NCBI GenBank assembly: GCA_039105265.1
Contig: JAPFFF010000028.1
Location: forward strand, 372,001 to 436,000
Direction: 5' to 3'
DNA length: 64,000 nt
DNA from: Tritrichomonas musculus
Taxonomy: Eukaryota > Parabasalia > Tritrichomonadida > Tritrichomonadidae
In this document: positions 20,256 through 30,109 of the stretch, in pieces
Position numbering within the stretch: the stretch's first letter is position 1
Layout: every line of letters begins with the position of its first letter
Notes under the pieces: model-generated
What the model was told of the DNA's origin: nothing
The model's input: only the letters and a program-made list of their open reading frames with translations
Databases searched by the model: none
Translations under genes and position numbers: made by a program

Positions 20256-23200
20256 CTAAAAGTCACCAAATGTATAATAGTTATCTAAAAATGCGTAACT
20301 TGACATAAGAGCATATACATATGCAGATTTGATTTGGTATTCATATTCTTTGTGAAGGTAAATAAAACGACCAATCCAGACTTCTTTTTCATGAAGATCT
20401 TTCACATTTTCAAGTTGCGGCAAATAATCCATTATTACTGAATTTTCATTAATCAAGCAATGGATGCAAGCATTTCCTTGTGAATAATTATTATTTTTAT
20501 CAAAATTGAGACCAATTTCTTCTAATTTCTTATTAAAGAATTCATAAAAAATGCTCCATATTATTTCTGTCCATTTTTTCGTTCGAACATCATATCTTTC
20601 TCGTAAATGATATACTTCTATTTCTGATAAATCAAGGGCTTCTTCAATTATTTTTGTATATTTTGGGTTTTGTATTAATTGTGCATCTTTGTTATCATCA
20701 TCATCATCACCAAATTCATTACGATAATTTCCAACTTTAACTGAGGTGTTAGATGGAGAATTTGGTGGAGAATAGTCATTATCTTTAATATTTTCTTCTT
20801 CTTTTGATAAGTTGTCAGAATGTTTTGGATAAAATCTTTCTTTAAATCTATCGGTTGGACTGACAGTAAATCGAATAGCTGAGCATAATGCCATAAATTC
20901 TCCATCTGTTGGATCACACCAATCACTTTGATCAGAAAATTTTTCTACATATTTTGGGATTTGTTCAACAATTGGATCAATTTCAACTTTATCGTTGAAT
21001 CGTGCTTCTAATACAGAATACACAAGACGGACAAGATTGTTATGCATATCATCATTTACAACTATTTTATAAGCTAAATCAGGCTTAGAGATAGAAAGAT
21101 TATTTATTAGATCATTTAAATTATTTATTATGGAATTAATATAAACATTGTTTTCATCATTTGGACTAAAGAATAATTGAATATCATTTATATCTGTGGA
21201 AGAAGTGTATTTTAATTCTATTATCTTTTCAATATTGGAATGTAAAAATGTTGTTGTAGTTAACACAAATTCATCAATAAATGATGAAATTGATTGCTTA
21301 ATAAAAGTTTCGAGAATAGTACCAATGCTAAATTCAAGAACATTTTTGCAATCACTTATTTCTTCACACTCAAATATAAAAGAATTAAGAGGAGGGAAAG
21401 GATTTGTGAAAAAAGGATGTGATAAAAAATCAGAAACATTATTCTTGGAATTTGAGAATTTGCTCAATATATCGATATTATTTATAATATATATTTTAAG
21501 ATCAGAGTAAAGAGATAAATTAGAAAGCTGAATTCGAAATTGCTCTGAATAAAAATAATTTGATTCGAATAATGAAGAAGAATTTGGTAGTTTTTTAAAT
21601 TCTTCTGAATTCTTTGTTGGCTCAACTGATTTGAAATTTTTAATGAAAGTAGCTAAACTTAATTTATAAGATGAATAAGAATGGCTATCAAAAAAGATAA
21701 ATGGCAAACAAAATAGAGGGAAAGGCTTCAATTTTCGAGTCATTGAGTCAAAAAAAATTTGAATTGAATCTGGTGGGATTTCATTTACTTTTTTAAGAAA
21801 CATATTGAAATAAGTGGCGGATTTTTTATATTTATTAGATACTTTACAAAAACTTACAATATAATAATATTGATAAAATAATTGTAAAAAGTTGTATGTT
21901 TTTTGAAGACATTCGAAAATGTTATTAGTACAAAATTGTAGAATATCTGCCAAAGAATTGAAAGTGTTTAATTTTTCTTCAATTTTATTGAATTTTTCTT
22001 CTTCTAACAATTCTGAAAAAATCTTTTGTATTATTTTAACATCTGTTTCTGGATTTGCATCTAAATTATCATGATACTTTAATAATAAATATGAATAAAT
22101 TGACGAAAATACGAAAAAATTGCTAGGTAAAATATTTAAAATAGATGATTCTAAATCAAGAAACATTTTTTGAAGATTGAATTCAGGAGATTTTTTTAAT
22201 TCATGTAAATCATTTAATTTTTCTGATTTCTTTTTGTCTTCATCAGGTACTGTAACACTATAATACTGATCAATTAAATTATCCGAAAAAAGTTCATTTA
22301 AGAATAGTACTGTTGATTCATCTGAAGCATTTGTGCATTTTTCTAATTTTTTTGATTGCAAGAAATCTCGAGCGTATTCTAATTCTTTGATTGAAAATAA
22401 ATAAAGTGAATTCGATGGTTCTTTCAAAATTAAAAGCAAATTTTTAGCAAATAAGTATCTTATTTTTGAGGAGATGACAACAGAAAAAAATGTTGTGAAT
22501 TCAAAGCGACCTTTATTAATTGAAGCCTCCATTGAATGAGTTTGAAAAACCAAATTCGCAAATTTCAAAACTTTTAAAAAATTTTCATTATTAAGTTTTA
22601 AATCAAAAGGAAAAGCATCAGTATTTGGAAAAATCGATAGTAAAATGAAATTAATTAACAAATTAGAAGGAATTATAGATAAGCCACAAGAGAAGTTAAG
22701 TTTTGGGAAATAATGCTCTTTTTGAAACTTGGAGAGATAATCACGTACAAAATGAGTAAGAAACCTCACGGCGGCAATTTTATTAGGTAATGAAGGAGAA
22801 GGGTTAAAAAAGTAATCAGTCTTATCCTCTTTAGAATGATTGTGATATTTTGGAGAAAGAAGAAGTAGTTGTGCATCACCAGTTGGTTTTTCAAATTTCG
22901 GATATATATAAGAAGGAAAAAAATAAAAAAATTTGGTTGTTGGATTATAATAAGTATTCTTTTCTAAATAGGGAAAATGAATATTATGCTTACCATAAAT
23001 AAAAAAAGCATTTCTAATAAAATAAGCAAAAGTTGGTGTATTTGGAAAAACTTTTGTAATGGAATTAGTAATAATAGATGGATAACTTAATGATGTTTTA
23101 TCAAGACTTGTACTTGTAATAAACTCTACATTTGATTTACAATCAAAAAAAACTAAATTATTGCTAAAATATTGGTAAAAAAAATTTGCAATATGCTCAT

Positions 23201-24314
23201 ATAATATCATTTTTTCTTTTGTTGTTTTAATAATAGTATTTTTCTTTTTGGAAACATCAAAAACTTGTTTTTCAATGTTGAAAAAGAGTTCATAATTATC
23301 TATTGTAAAAATATGATAATACTTTAGAAATTGCTTATCCGTTTCGGAAGTAAATGAATAATAAGAATCGAACATTAATAAATTGGCAATATTCTTTATA
23401 TTATTGTTTTGTAAATATGTAATAAAAGAATCTAAATCTGAAAATCTATTTGTCACATTTAATAATTTAATGCATTTATCAATGTCAAAATTTGAATTAT
23501 TTATTAGCTTGTTAAAAAAATCTTTATCGATTGGTGTTAAAAAATATTCTTTCTGCTCTTGATCTTGATTTTGATTTTGTTTATCGATTGCATTTAAAAT
23601 TTCGACAATAACATTATAAAAAGATTCCTCTAATAAAGTGTTAGATAATTGTGAAATGAAATTGATACATTCTGGTAAAAAAGTTGAGATGTTATTCTTA
23701 AATACTTTAAACATTTTTGATTGAAATAATGCAAAATAATAAAAGTTTGCGATGTCTGATATTTGAATTTTCAAATTATATTCCTGTACGTATGTAAAAA
23801 GAGTTTGATTTTTTTGAAATAAATCAATGATACTACCACTATTACAGCTATCATCATAAATCAAAAAATTTTTATTAGATTTGGAAACTAGATTTAATAA
23901 TCGAATATGAGGTAATTTATTGAAGTGATAAAGCGATCCATGGTCTTGGAGAATAATTAGTATATTTTTTGAAGAATCTTTAAAAATACGATCTCCTAAA
24001 AATTGAAAAAGATCATTTAAATCTAGAAATAATTTAAATTTGATATTTTGATCGGCGCTAATAGTATAGAAATCTTCTTTTTCAGATTGATAATAAGCTT
24101 TATTATTAGTGTGATTTAAATTTGTATAATCTTTCTTTTGGCCAATACCCAGAATTTGAAGATTTTTATCAGGTAAATCAAAAAATAATCGAGAAATTGA
24201 ATTGATCAATAATGAAGTAGAAATAGGGAAATAACTACCAATTCGACTTGAATCAAAATATTGATTAGGAGGGCTGCCAATAACAAAATATATAGATAAT
24301 CCTGGTGGTTGCAT
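20256..24314 (-). CDS. Large protein with legumain-like (clan CD, C13) N-terminal domain (1352 aa)
   Basis: Residues 1-190 look like a clan CD cysteine peptidase. NILIILQDHGSLYHF carries the catalytic-type H125-G, and FLIYDDSCNSGSIIDLF carries C157 in the legumain signature CxSGS. The 32-residue spacing is a little shorter than usual. The strand before it (LSIYFVIGSPPNQYFDSS) would be the first beta strand. Normal legumains and GPI8 are 300-450 residues; this protein continues for more than 1100 residues of lysine-, serine- and phenylalanine-rich sequence that I do not recognise. There is an acidic patch near the C-terminus (GDDDDDNKDAQ) and no clear signal peptide. It may be an active peptidase with a large accessory region or a non-catalytic relative. 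It is a single uninterrupted frame, so likely functional. Confidence 0.7.
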   Translation of the reverse strand: MQPPGLSIYFVIGSPPNQYFDSSRIGSYFPISTSLLINSISRLFFDLPDKNLQILGIGQKKDYTNLNHTNNKAYYQSEKEDFYTISADQNIKFKLFLDLNDLFQFLGDRIFKDSSKNILIILQDHGSLYHFNKLPHIRLLNLVSKSNKNFLIYDDSCNSGSIIDLFQKNQTLFTYVQEYNLKIQISDIANFYYFALFQSKMFKVFKNNISTFLPECINFISQLSNTLLEESFYNVIVEILNAIDKQNQNQDQEQKEYFLTPIDKDFFNKLINNSNFDIDKCIKLLNVTNRFSDLDSFITYLQNNNIKNIANLLMFDSYYSFTSETDKQFLKYYHIFTIDNYELFFNIEKQVFDVSKKKNTIIKTTKEKMILYEHIANFFYQYFSNNLVFFDCKSNVEFITSTSLDKTSLSYPSIITNSITKVFPNTPTFAYFIRNAFFIYGKHNIHFPYLEKNTYYNPTTKFFYFFPSYIYPKFEKPTGDAQLLLLSPKYHNHSKEDKTDYFFNPSPSLPNKIAAVRFLTHFVRDYLSKFQKEHYFPKLNFSCGLSIIPSNLLINFILLSIFPNTDAFPFDLKLNNENFLKVLKFANLVFQTHSMEASINKGRFEFTTFFSVVISSKIRYLFAKNLLLILKEPSNSLYLFSIKELEYARDFLQSKKLEKCTNASDESTVLFLNELFSDNLIDQYYSVTVPDEDKKKSEKLNDLHELKKSPEFNLQKMFLDLESSILNILPSNFFVFSSIYSYLLLKYHDNLDANPETDVKIIQKIFSELLEEEKFNKIEEKLNTFNSLADILQFCTNNIFECLQKTYNFLQLFYQYYYIVSFCKVSNKYKKSATYFNMFLKKVNEIPPDSIQIFFDSMTRKLKPFPLFCLPFIFFDSHSYSSYKLSLATFIKNFKSVEPTKNSEEFKKLPNSSSLFESNYFYSEQFRIQLSNLSLYSDLKIYIINNIDILSKFSNSKNNVSDFLSHPFFTNPFPPLNSFIFECEEISDCKNVLEFSIGTILETFIKQSISSFIDEFVLTTTTFLHSNIEKIIELKYTSSTDINDIQLFFSPNDENNVYINSIINNLNDLINNLSISKPDLAYKIVVNDDMHNNLVRLVYSVLEARFNDKVEIDPIVEQIPKYVEKFSDQSDWCDPTDGEFMALCSAIRFTVSPTDRFKERFYPKHSDNLSKEEENIKDNDYSPPNSPSNTSVKVGNYRNEFGDDDDDNKDAQLIQNPKYTKIIEEALDLSEIEVYHLRERYDVRTKKWTEIIWSIFYEFFNKKLEEIGLNFDKNNNYSQGNACIHCLINENSVIMDYLPQLENVKDLHEKEVWIGRFIYLHKEYEYQIKSAYVYALMSSYAFLDNYYTFGDF

Positions 24315-25671
24315 TTAAAAGAAAAACTTTGTTTTTTGAATTAAAATCTTTATTTTTTGAATAAAAATCTTTATTTTTTGATTTCAAATTTGAAATCATT
24401 TTATCTTTTTTATAAAAAATTTTAATTGCATTATTCTTCATTAATAATATATTAAATAATTATTATAATATAAATATAATTTTAAGAAATGAATTTTTAT
24501 TTAAAATATAAAGATATTATTATTTTAAATTGAGATTGAGGTAATGTTTTATTTTCAGTCTTTTTAGTAAAGTTAAAATAATACTCAAAATATAAAGATA
24601 TTATTATTTTAAATTGAGATGGAGGTAATATATTATTACTTTAATATCATGTTTTTTAACAGTTAATTCAAAGATATTTATGTTCTTTAGTTTAACTTTT
24701 TCTGTATAATTATAAACTAAAGAACATAAATTTGAATTAACCAAATTCAAAAATCATCATATATATATTTTATTTATATCTTCGGGAAAATATATGATAG
24801 CAAGTATTAAGTTCTTTTTATATAATTTAAAGGACTAATATACAACAAATTTGCATATGAAAAAACAAGTTTTTTTCCACCAACTATATTATTTTTATAA
24901 TATAAATATAATTTTAAGGGGAACTTTTTTTAGCCCCCAAAAATTGAAAGGAAAAATGGGGGAAAAAATGTAAAAAAGTGTTTTTTAGCCCCCACTTTTT
25001 TGAAAACTTTTTCAATTGAAAATAATCGTAAATTTAATTCAAAAAAAGAGCAAAAAAAGCATATTAAAATAAAATAAATGCAAAAAAAAAGGAAGTTATA
25101 TGTTAAAAAACATATAAAGATAAAAATAAAACGAAAAATTCTAAAAAACTTCAATAATTCTTGATGATTACTCTATTAAGATAAACTATTAAATGATAGA
25201 TAGAATAAAAAGGGAAAGAATCATTAACTCATACTGGAAATTATATATTATCTCAAAAAAAGCAATAAAGCTGGTGTTTATATTAACATGAATAAATTAT
25301 TATATTTCATATTCATTATAAAAATATGAAAGTATAATGTCTGGTTTAAGTTTAAGATCATTTTGGGCAAAAAGGAAATGCTGCTGCGTTAAATAATTTA
25401 ATTAAATTGATACTAAATAAGAATTAGTGTGTTTCTTTTATTACCAAAAATTTTGTGAGAATATATGGTTGTAATAGAAACTTTTTGAAAACACTCTGAC
25501 CATATAAACTATCAAAAATATATAAAAAAAAATCGTTTAGCAAAAGCAAAATAAAGTCGTTTAGTTTTTTTTAATTAACAACAAAAATAATTAATAATAG
25601 AGAAATTCTTTGGTGAATAAAATAATAAACGGTATTCGAAAATAATTACACATATATTTAGAAACGAAATG
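24315..25671. other. AT-rich intergenic region with short repeats
   Basis: No gene is supported. It contains a direct duplication of about 45 bp (AAAATATAAAGATATTATTA near 24508 and 24585), the hairpin at 24663-24740, and a tiny Sel1-like remnant near 25350 (DHFGQKGNAAALNNL in one frame). Small frames here are low-complexity. Confidence 0.5.
24663..24740. repeat. Fold-back hairpin
   Basis: TTAATTCAAA, four extra bases, then TTTATGTTCTTTAGTTTA is mirrored by TAAACTAAAGAACATAAA and TTTGAATTAA around a loop of about 16 bases. The 18-bp inner arm is perfect. It could be a miniature element or a transcript-end structure. Confidence 0.55.
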
Positions 25672-26056
25672 TGTTTATTTTCTCAATTGGGTTATTAAAA
25701 AAGAATTTTTTTATTTAATATTATTTTTTTCAAAATAATATTTTTAAAAAAAATATCTTCGAATATAATATCTTTTTTAATTTCCTTCTATTATCCAAAG
25801 AGAAACTCCTACAACCTTTTAATATTAAACAAACTAGGTTTTAAATTGATGATAATAATAGGTTAAAAATGGCCAGTAATAAGACATATCAAAAAGACAG
25901 CATTTAAAAAAAAAAAAAAAAAAAACATATTTTAAAAAGTGATCATTATCCATATAAAGCCTAGTAAATGAATAGATTTGAATTGATTAATAGTGTCTAA
26001 ATGATTTTTTCAGAAAAAGAAAATTTTGGAAAGATAAATTTTGACAATGTAATCTG
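25672..26056. repeat. Dispersed 0.36-kb direct repeat, copy B
   Basis: Near-identical to 18702-19062, apart from a longer A run and small indels. It ends about 40 bases upstream of the cullin initiator, so it forms the immediate 5' flank of that gene. Confidence 0.75.
25834..25964. repeat. Short CTAGG-type repeat, copy 3
   Basis: CTAGGTTTTAAATTGATGAT at the left and ATTATCCATATAAAGCCTAG at the right, as in copy 2, with a poly-A expansion in the middle. It is embedded in dispersed repeat copy B. Confidence 0.6.
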
Positions 26057-26095
26057 ACAAAACTTTGACAAACTGAAAAAGTTTCGAATATAGAA

Positions 26096-26112
26096 TCATA
26101 GCTCATTTTTAA
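26096..26112 (+). promoter_or_regulatory. Initiator-like motif before the cullin
   Basis: TCATAGCTCATTTTTAA sits directly in front of the cullin reading frame. It has the TCA core and the trailing TCATTTTT seen at trichomonad gene starts. It marks where the start codon should be: the codon following it reads ATT. Confidence 0.4.
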
Positions 26113-28317
26113 ATTCCACGACCAAAGATTAAATCCCAAAACCTAGTTGGTGATCCAAAAGAAACATTACAGAATGCAATAAAAGACACACTAAATAGCA
26201 AACAATCCGATCTTCAATTATCCACGATACATAAAGCTTGCTCAGAGCTAGTTGGCAAGGAGCAGTATGATCTCATTTTTAATATTCTTACTGAGTCATT
26301 AAAAGCTCATTTTAGCAATTGGCATGATCAACTTTCGTCAGTTGCTGGTGATCCATTATTAACCAAATTATGTGATCAATATGAAGATTTCAAAACTTAT
26401 TGCCTATTGTTTCCCAGATTTTATATGTCGTTTGATAGACATTTTAAAAAAGAGGAACCTGAAAAAACGCTTAATCATATCCGCAAATTATTTATTCAGA
26501 TCATCTTATCGGACACCAATCTCTTCAAAAAAGCAGCAACACCAAGTATTATTAAAGTAATTTTCAACGTGCAAAACAAATCAGATAATGAAATGAGCAA
26601 ATCAGATATTGAAATGAGCAATGTCAAATTATTGCTTGAAATGTATTATTCATTCAAAGACGAATCATTTGGTTCTGAGATATTCAGCCATTTCATTGAC
26701 AATTTACAAGAACAAGAAGCAGAATTTTATGAAAGATTCTTTTCAATTAATTTCTATAGTAATCCATTCTCAAAGTATCTTACTACCGTATCTGATCAAT
26801 ACAAGAAAGAAGAGCATATTTTTACAAAAATATTCCAACCAAAAGAAGTCAGAGAATTTTTAAGTAATTTTATTTTTTCTTTGTTAATATCAAAACAAGA
26901 CGAATTCTTAAATGGTCCCGAACCAGGAATTGCACAAGCATTGGCATCAGAGGATCAACTTTCATTGAGATGGTTCGTTGAAACATATCAATTATTCGAC
27001 ATTGATCTTAAGCCCATTTATTCTACATGTGCGTGTTATATCATGAATGCCATGCTGAAAAGAACGCAAGAATTTCCATATGAAGGGAATGAAATCAAGA
27101 AATTTAATGCCAGTGAACAAATTGGAAAATTGATTGATTCAGCAATAAAACTGTCTGATCCATACATGAAACTATTCACTAGCAAAGAATCCAAAAACCA
27201 ATTGGAAGATTCAATTAAGCTTGCCTGGAATGATGAAAAGTTTAACATTACTGTTAACTTCAACGATTACATTGACGCTTTTATCAAAAGTAATATAGAA
27301 GATGAATCAAAAGATAAACAATTAGCTATTATAGCACGTTTTTATAGATATTTAAGTGACAAAACGCAATTCAATAATATTTATGAATCAGCTTTTATTC
27401 GCAGACTCATAAAAATGAGAGAAAGAGTTTTCATTAAAGAATTACCAGTAATTAATGCAATCAAGAAAGTATCAACAAATTTCATGCTTAATTATGATGC
27501 TTATAAAAAGCAATTTAAAGATTGTGAAATAATTCGAAGTGACTTTGAACAATTATCTGAAGATAATGGAAAGAATAAGTATGTTAAAATTGAGCCAATG
27601 ATCTTTGATCGAAGCATTTTCCCATTACCAAATGAAGAAGAGACCAACATTCCTGTTCAAGTTACTGAAACAAATAAAGCATTCATTGATTTCTTTTCAG
27701 AAAAATTCAAACAACGAACACTTTCTCTTGTTTGGTCAGGATCAACAGTACAATTAACTCTGAAATTCGCTAGGAATAATTATACAGTTATAACTGATCT
27801 TCCTTGTGGTACTCTTATTTTAGCATTAAATGAAAAATCAATGAAATTTTCCGAAATCACTAATCTCTTACAAAATAAAGCAATAGCCGCCAAAGTTGTT
27901 AAAAAATTAAGCGAAGCAAGCCATAAATTGCTCAAAAGAGAAAAGGACAAATCAGCTCCAGAGGGATCTAAATCTCTCTCTGATAATGACGTGTTTTCAC
28001 TTAATCCTAATTTTTATCATAAGCTCGCATGTGTTGTTATTCCTCCAATTGGTTCTGAAAGAAAAGCTGCTCTTGATCTCGCAATGGTGACCGATAGAAA
28101 AGAAAAATGTGATTCAATTAATGCTGCTATCGTTCGTTTACTTAAGCAGAATAAAAAATACGAAATGGGAAAACTAGAACGTGAAGTTATTGCATTACTT
28201 AGTGATAATTTTACTTGCCCAGCAGAAAATGTTAGACGTAGAGTAGTAGAATTAGAAGGATCTTTCGTTAGAAGAGAAATTATTAATGGTGAAACAATTA
28301 TATTTTACAATCAATAA
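26113..28317 (+). CDS. Cullin (ubiquitin ligase scaffold), start codon apparently ATT
   Basis: The frame opens after a stop at 26110-26112 and runs 734 codons, close to the usual cullin length of 700-800. The C-terminal winged-helix has the cullin neddylation signature AAIVRLLKQNKKYEMGKLER, with K678 in the position that accepts NEDD8. FTCPAENVRRRVVELEGSFV follows. The N-terminal helical repeats start PRPKIKSQNLVGDP, as expected at a cullin beginning. Cullins bridge a RING protein and substrate adaptors in ubiquitin ligases in cytosol and nucleus. The first codon in frame after the initiator-like motif is ATT where ATG is expected; the next in-frame ATG (26431, MSFDRHF) would delete about 106 residues. 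So either ATT initiates, the sequence has an error, or the gene has just lost its start. Everything else is intact. Confidence 0.8.
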   Translation: MPRPKIKSQNLVGDPKETLQNAIKDTLNSKQSDLQLSTIHKACSELVGKEQYDLIFNILTESLKAHFSNWHDQLSSVAGDPLLTKLCDQYEDFKTYCLLFPRFYMSFDRHFKKEEPEKTLNHIRKLFIQIILSDTNLFKKAATPSIIKVIFNVQNKSDNEMSKSDIEMSNVKLLLEMYYSFKDESFGSEIFSHFIDNLQEQEAEFYERFFSINFYSNPFSKYLTTVSDQYKKEEHIFTKIFQPKEVREFLSNFIFSLLISKQDEFLNGPEPGIAQALASEDQLSLRWFVETYQLFDIDLKPIYSTCACYIMNAMLKRTQEFPYEGNEIKKFNASEQIGKLIDSAIKLSDPYMKLFTSKESKNQLEDSIKLAWNDEKFNITVNFNDYIDAFIKSNIEDESKDKQLAIIARFYRYLSDKTQFNNIYESAFIRRLIKMRERVFIKELPVINAIKKVSTNFMLNYDAYKKQFKDCEIIRSDFEQLSEDNGKNKYVKIEPMIFDRSIFPLPNEEETNIPVQVTETNKAFIDFFSEKFKQRTLSLVWSGSTVQLTLKFARNNYTVITDLPCGTLILALNEKSMKFSEITNLLQNKAIAAKVVKKLSEASHKLLKREKDKSAPEGSKSLSDNDVFSLNPNFYHKLACVVIPPIGSERKAALDLAMVTDRKEKCDSINAAIVRLLKQNKKYEMGKLEREVIALLSDNFTCPAENVRRRVVELEGSFVRREIINGETIIFYNQ

Positions 28318-28442
28318 AGAAAAAAAAATATCTTTTGTAATTTGTAACATTTTAGCTTTTTATTTCCTGAATATTTGCTCGTTGTTTGAATCTTTCAATT
28401 ATTGCTTTGTGTGTTTCATTAACTTTTTTTTCATAACATCTC

Positions 28443-30055
28443 AATAACCTCAGAACACTATTGAATGATATTCTGAAGTTTATTTTACTTTAGTATAGAA
28501 TTATAGAATTATTTGAATAATAGTAAAAATAATTAACTCAGAATATTCTAAGCAATTGAATTTCTTCATACAAAATATTGATAAGATTGAATAAAGGGTA
28601 AAATATTAGGGTAAAAAAAAAGTGAGGCCAACGAAAGCTTTCACATCTAACTCAAAGTACAGTTATATTGGAAATTATATATTCTAATATTAATATATAT
28701 ATTAAAATTAATTACTAATGCATCTCATGATTACTTTTATTTTATTTTAAATAATTAGATATTTTTATTTTTTAAAAATTGAATTAATTTGAATGAAATA
28801 TAAAAATAATATTTTTCTTATTTCTCAATAATCTTCAAATATTATAAATTTAAAATCAAAATATATTTTTATATATTCATTCATAAAATAAACAATTATA
28901 TTAAGAATAAAAATCATTGGATTTTTTTTATTCACATAGTAAATCATCTTAAATTAAATAACTTTTTTACGGAATAAGATCTGAATGTTTATAATAAAAC
29001 AATTTTTTGTGTTTTGAAAGCAAAAAACAAATAAATTAAAATTTTCTTAATTGGTTGAAATTATCATAAGACGGGAAAAATCAAATATGTTTAAAGCATT
29101 AATGGAGTATAATTGATATATATAATCAATTATTGTAATTTGTTTGCGATTTTAATTTAAATGTAAAGCTATATAAATCGCAATATGATAACAGTCAAAC
29201 GAATCATGATTTTGATTTTTAATTATAAATATACTATAAGTATATAATATTTCACCTCTAATTATGGAATGAAATATTTTAATTTGATGGAACTCATGAT
29301 ATGAATCTCTCCATAATGTAATTATTTCAACGTTACTTTTAGAAATCAATATATTTAAATCATGTATGTTGCATATATAGATTTTAATTACAAAATAAAT
29401 CTTTTTTTGAAAGAATCAAGGCCATTTTTGTTTTTTAGATCGGCTTTATTTTGCCATTATTGAAATAAAATACATATTTCTCAATAATTTGTGTTAGGAT
29501 TTAAATATTAATTATTTTATTAGTTCTATTTTTATTTTATAAATATAAATAAAGAATTAATTAATAAAAGGATGTGCCAATTTTTAGATATTTTCTTTTT
29601 AAAATGCTCTTAAAAAATTTTTTGTATCAAAGGTATCTCAACGAAAAACAAAATTATTTAAAAAACGATTGCTTAAATATTGCATATTTATATACCAAGT
29701 AATTAAAACTCATATTTAATTCAGGATATATCTCATTTTAGCAGATCAGATATTATGGATATTGATGCATTGACCAAAATAAAACAAAATATTATTAACA
29801 ATATTTAATACAAATATTAAATAAATAGTTATTATTTGTAAATGTACTTATTTTAATGAGATAAATGGAAAATAATAGAAAATTCTAAATTCATTCAATT
29901 TCGTTGGCCTCCCTTTGTAAAAAAATAAAAAGCAAATCTCAGTACATTAAAAAAGAATTGAATAAATTTATTGAAATATAATTCTGAGAATTTCAATGCT
30001 TATAATCAAAAAGTTGTAAGTGTTCTGAGGTTATTGATAGTGTTCTGAGGTTATT
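28443..30055. mobile_element. Outer inverted-repeat pair enclosing another element
   Basis: AATAACCTCAGAACACTAT at 28443 is mirrored by AGTGTTCTGAGGTTATT at 30019-30035 and again at 30039-30055, so the right end is doubled. Between them lie the element at 28619-29916 and AT-rich DNA. The right copy stands immediately before the truncated GH2 gene. No transposase frame was seen; duplication not determined. Confidence 0.55.
28619..29916. mobile_element. 1.3-kb inverted-repeat element, GGCCAACGAAA family
   Basis: The left end AAAGTGAGGCCAACGAAA (28619-28636) and the reverse complement of the right end, AAAGGGAGGCCAACGAAA (29899-29916), differ at one base. The 8-bp flanks GTAAAAAA (28611-28618 and 29917-29924) are a perfect duplication, though A-rich. 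The interior is non-coding. It belongs to a different family from the TAGGTGTGG elements and is nested inside the outer pair. Confidence 0.7.
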
Positions 30056-30109
30056 TTACTTACTGTAATTTTATCTCAAATTGTCAAATCAATTGATTGT
30101 TATTTTACA

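Noticed and set aside
24930-25154. Small phenylalanine-rich membrane protein
   Set aside because: Low-complexity frame from A-rich DNA on the opposite strand; no start context or conservation signal.
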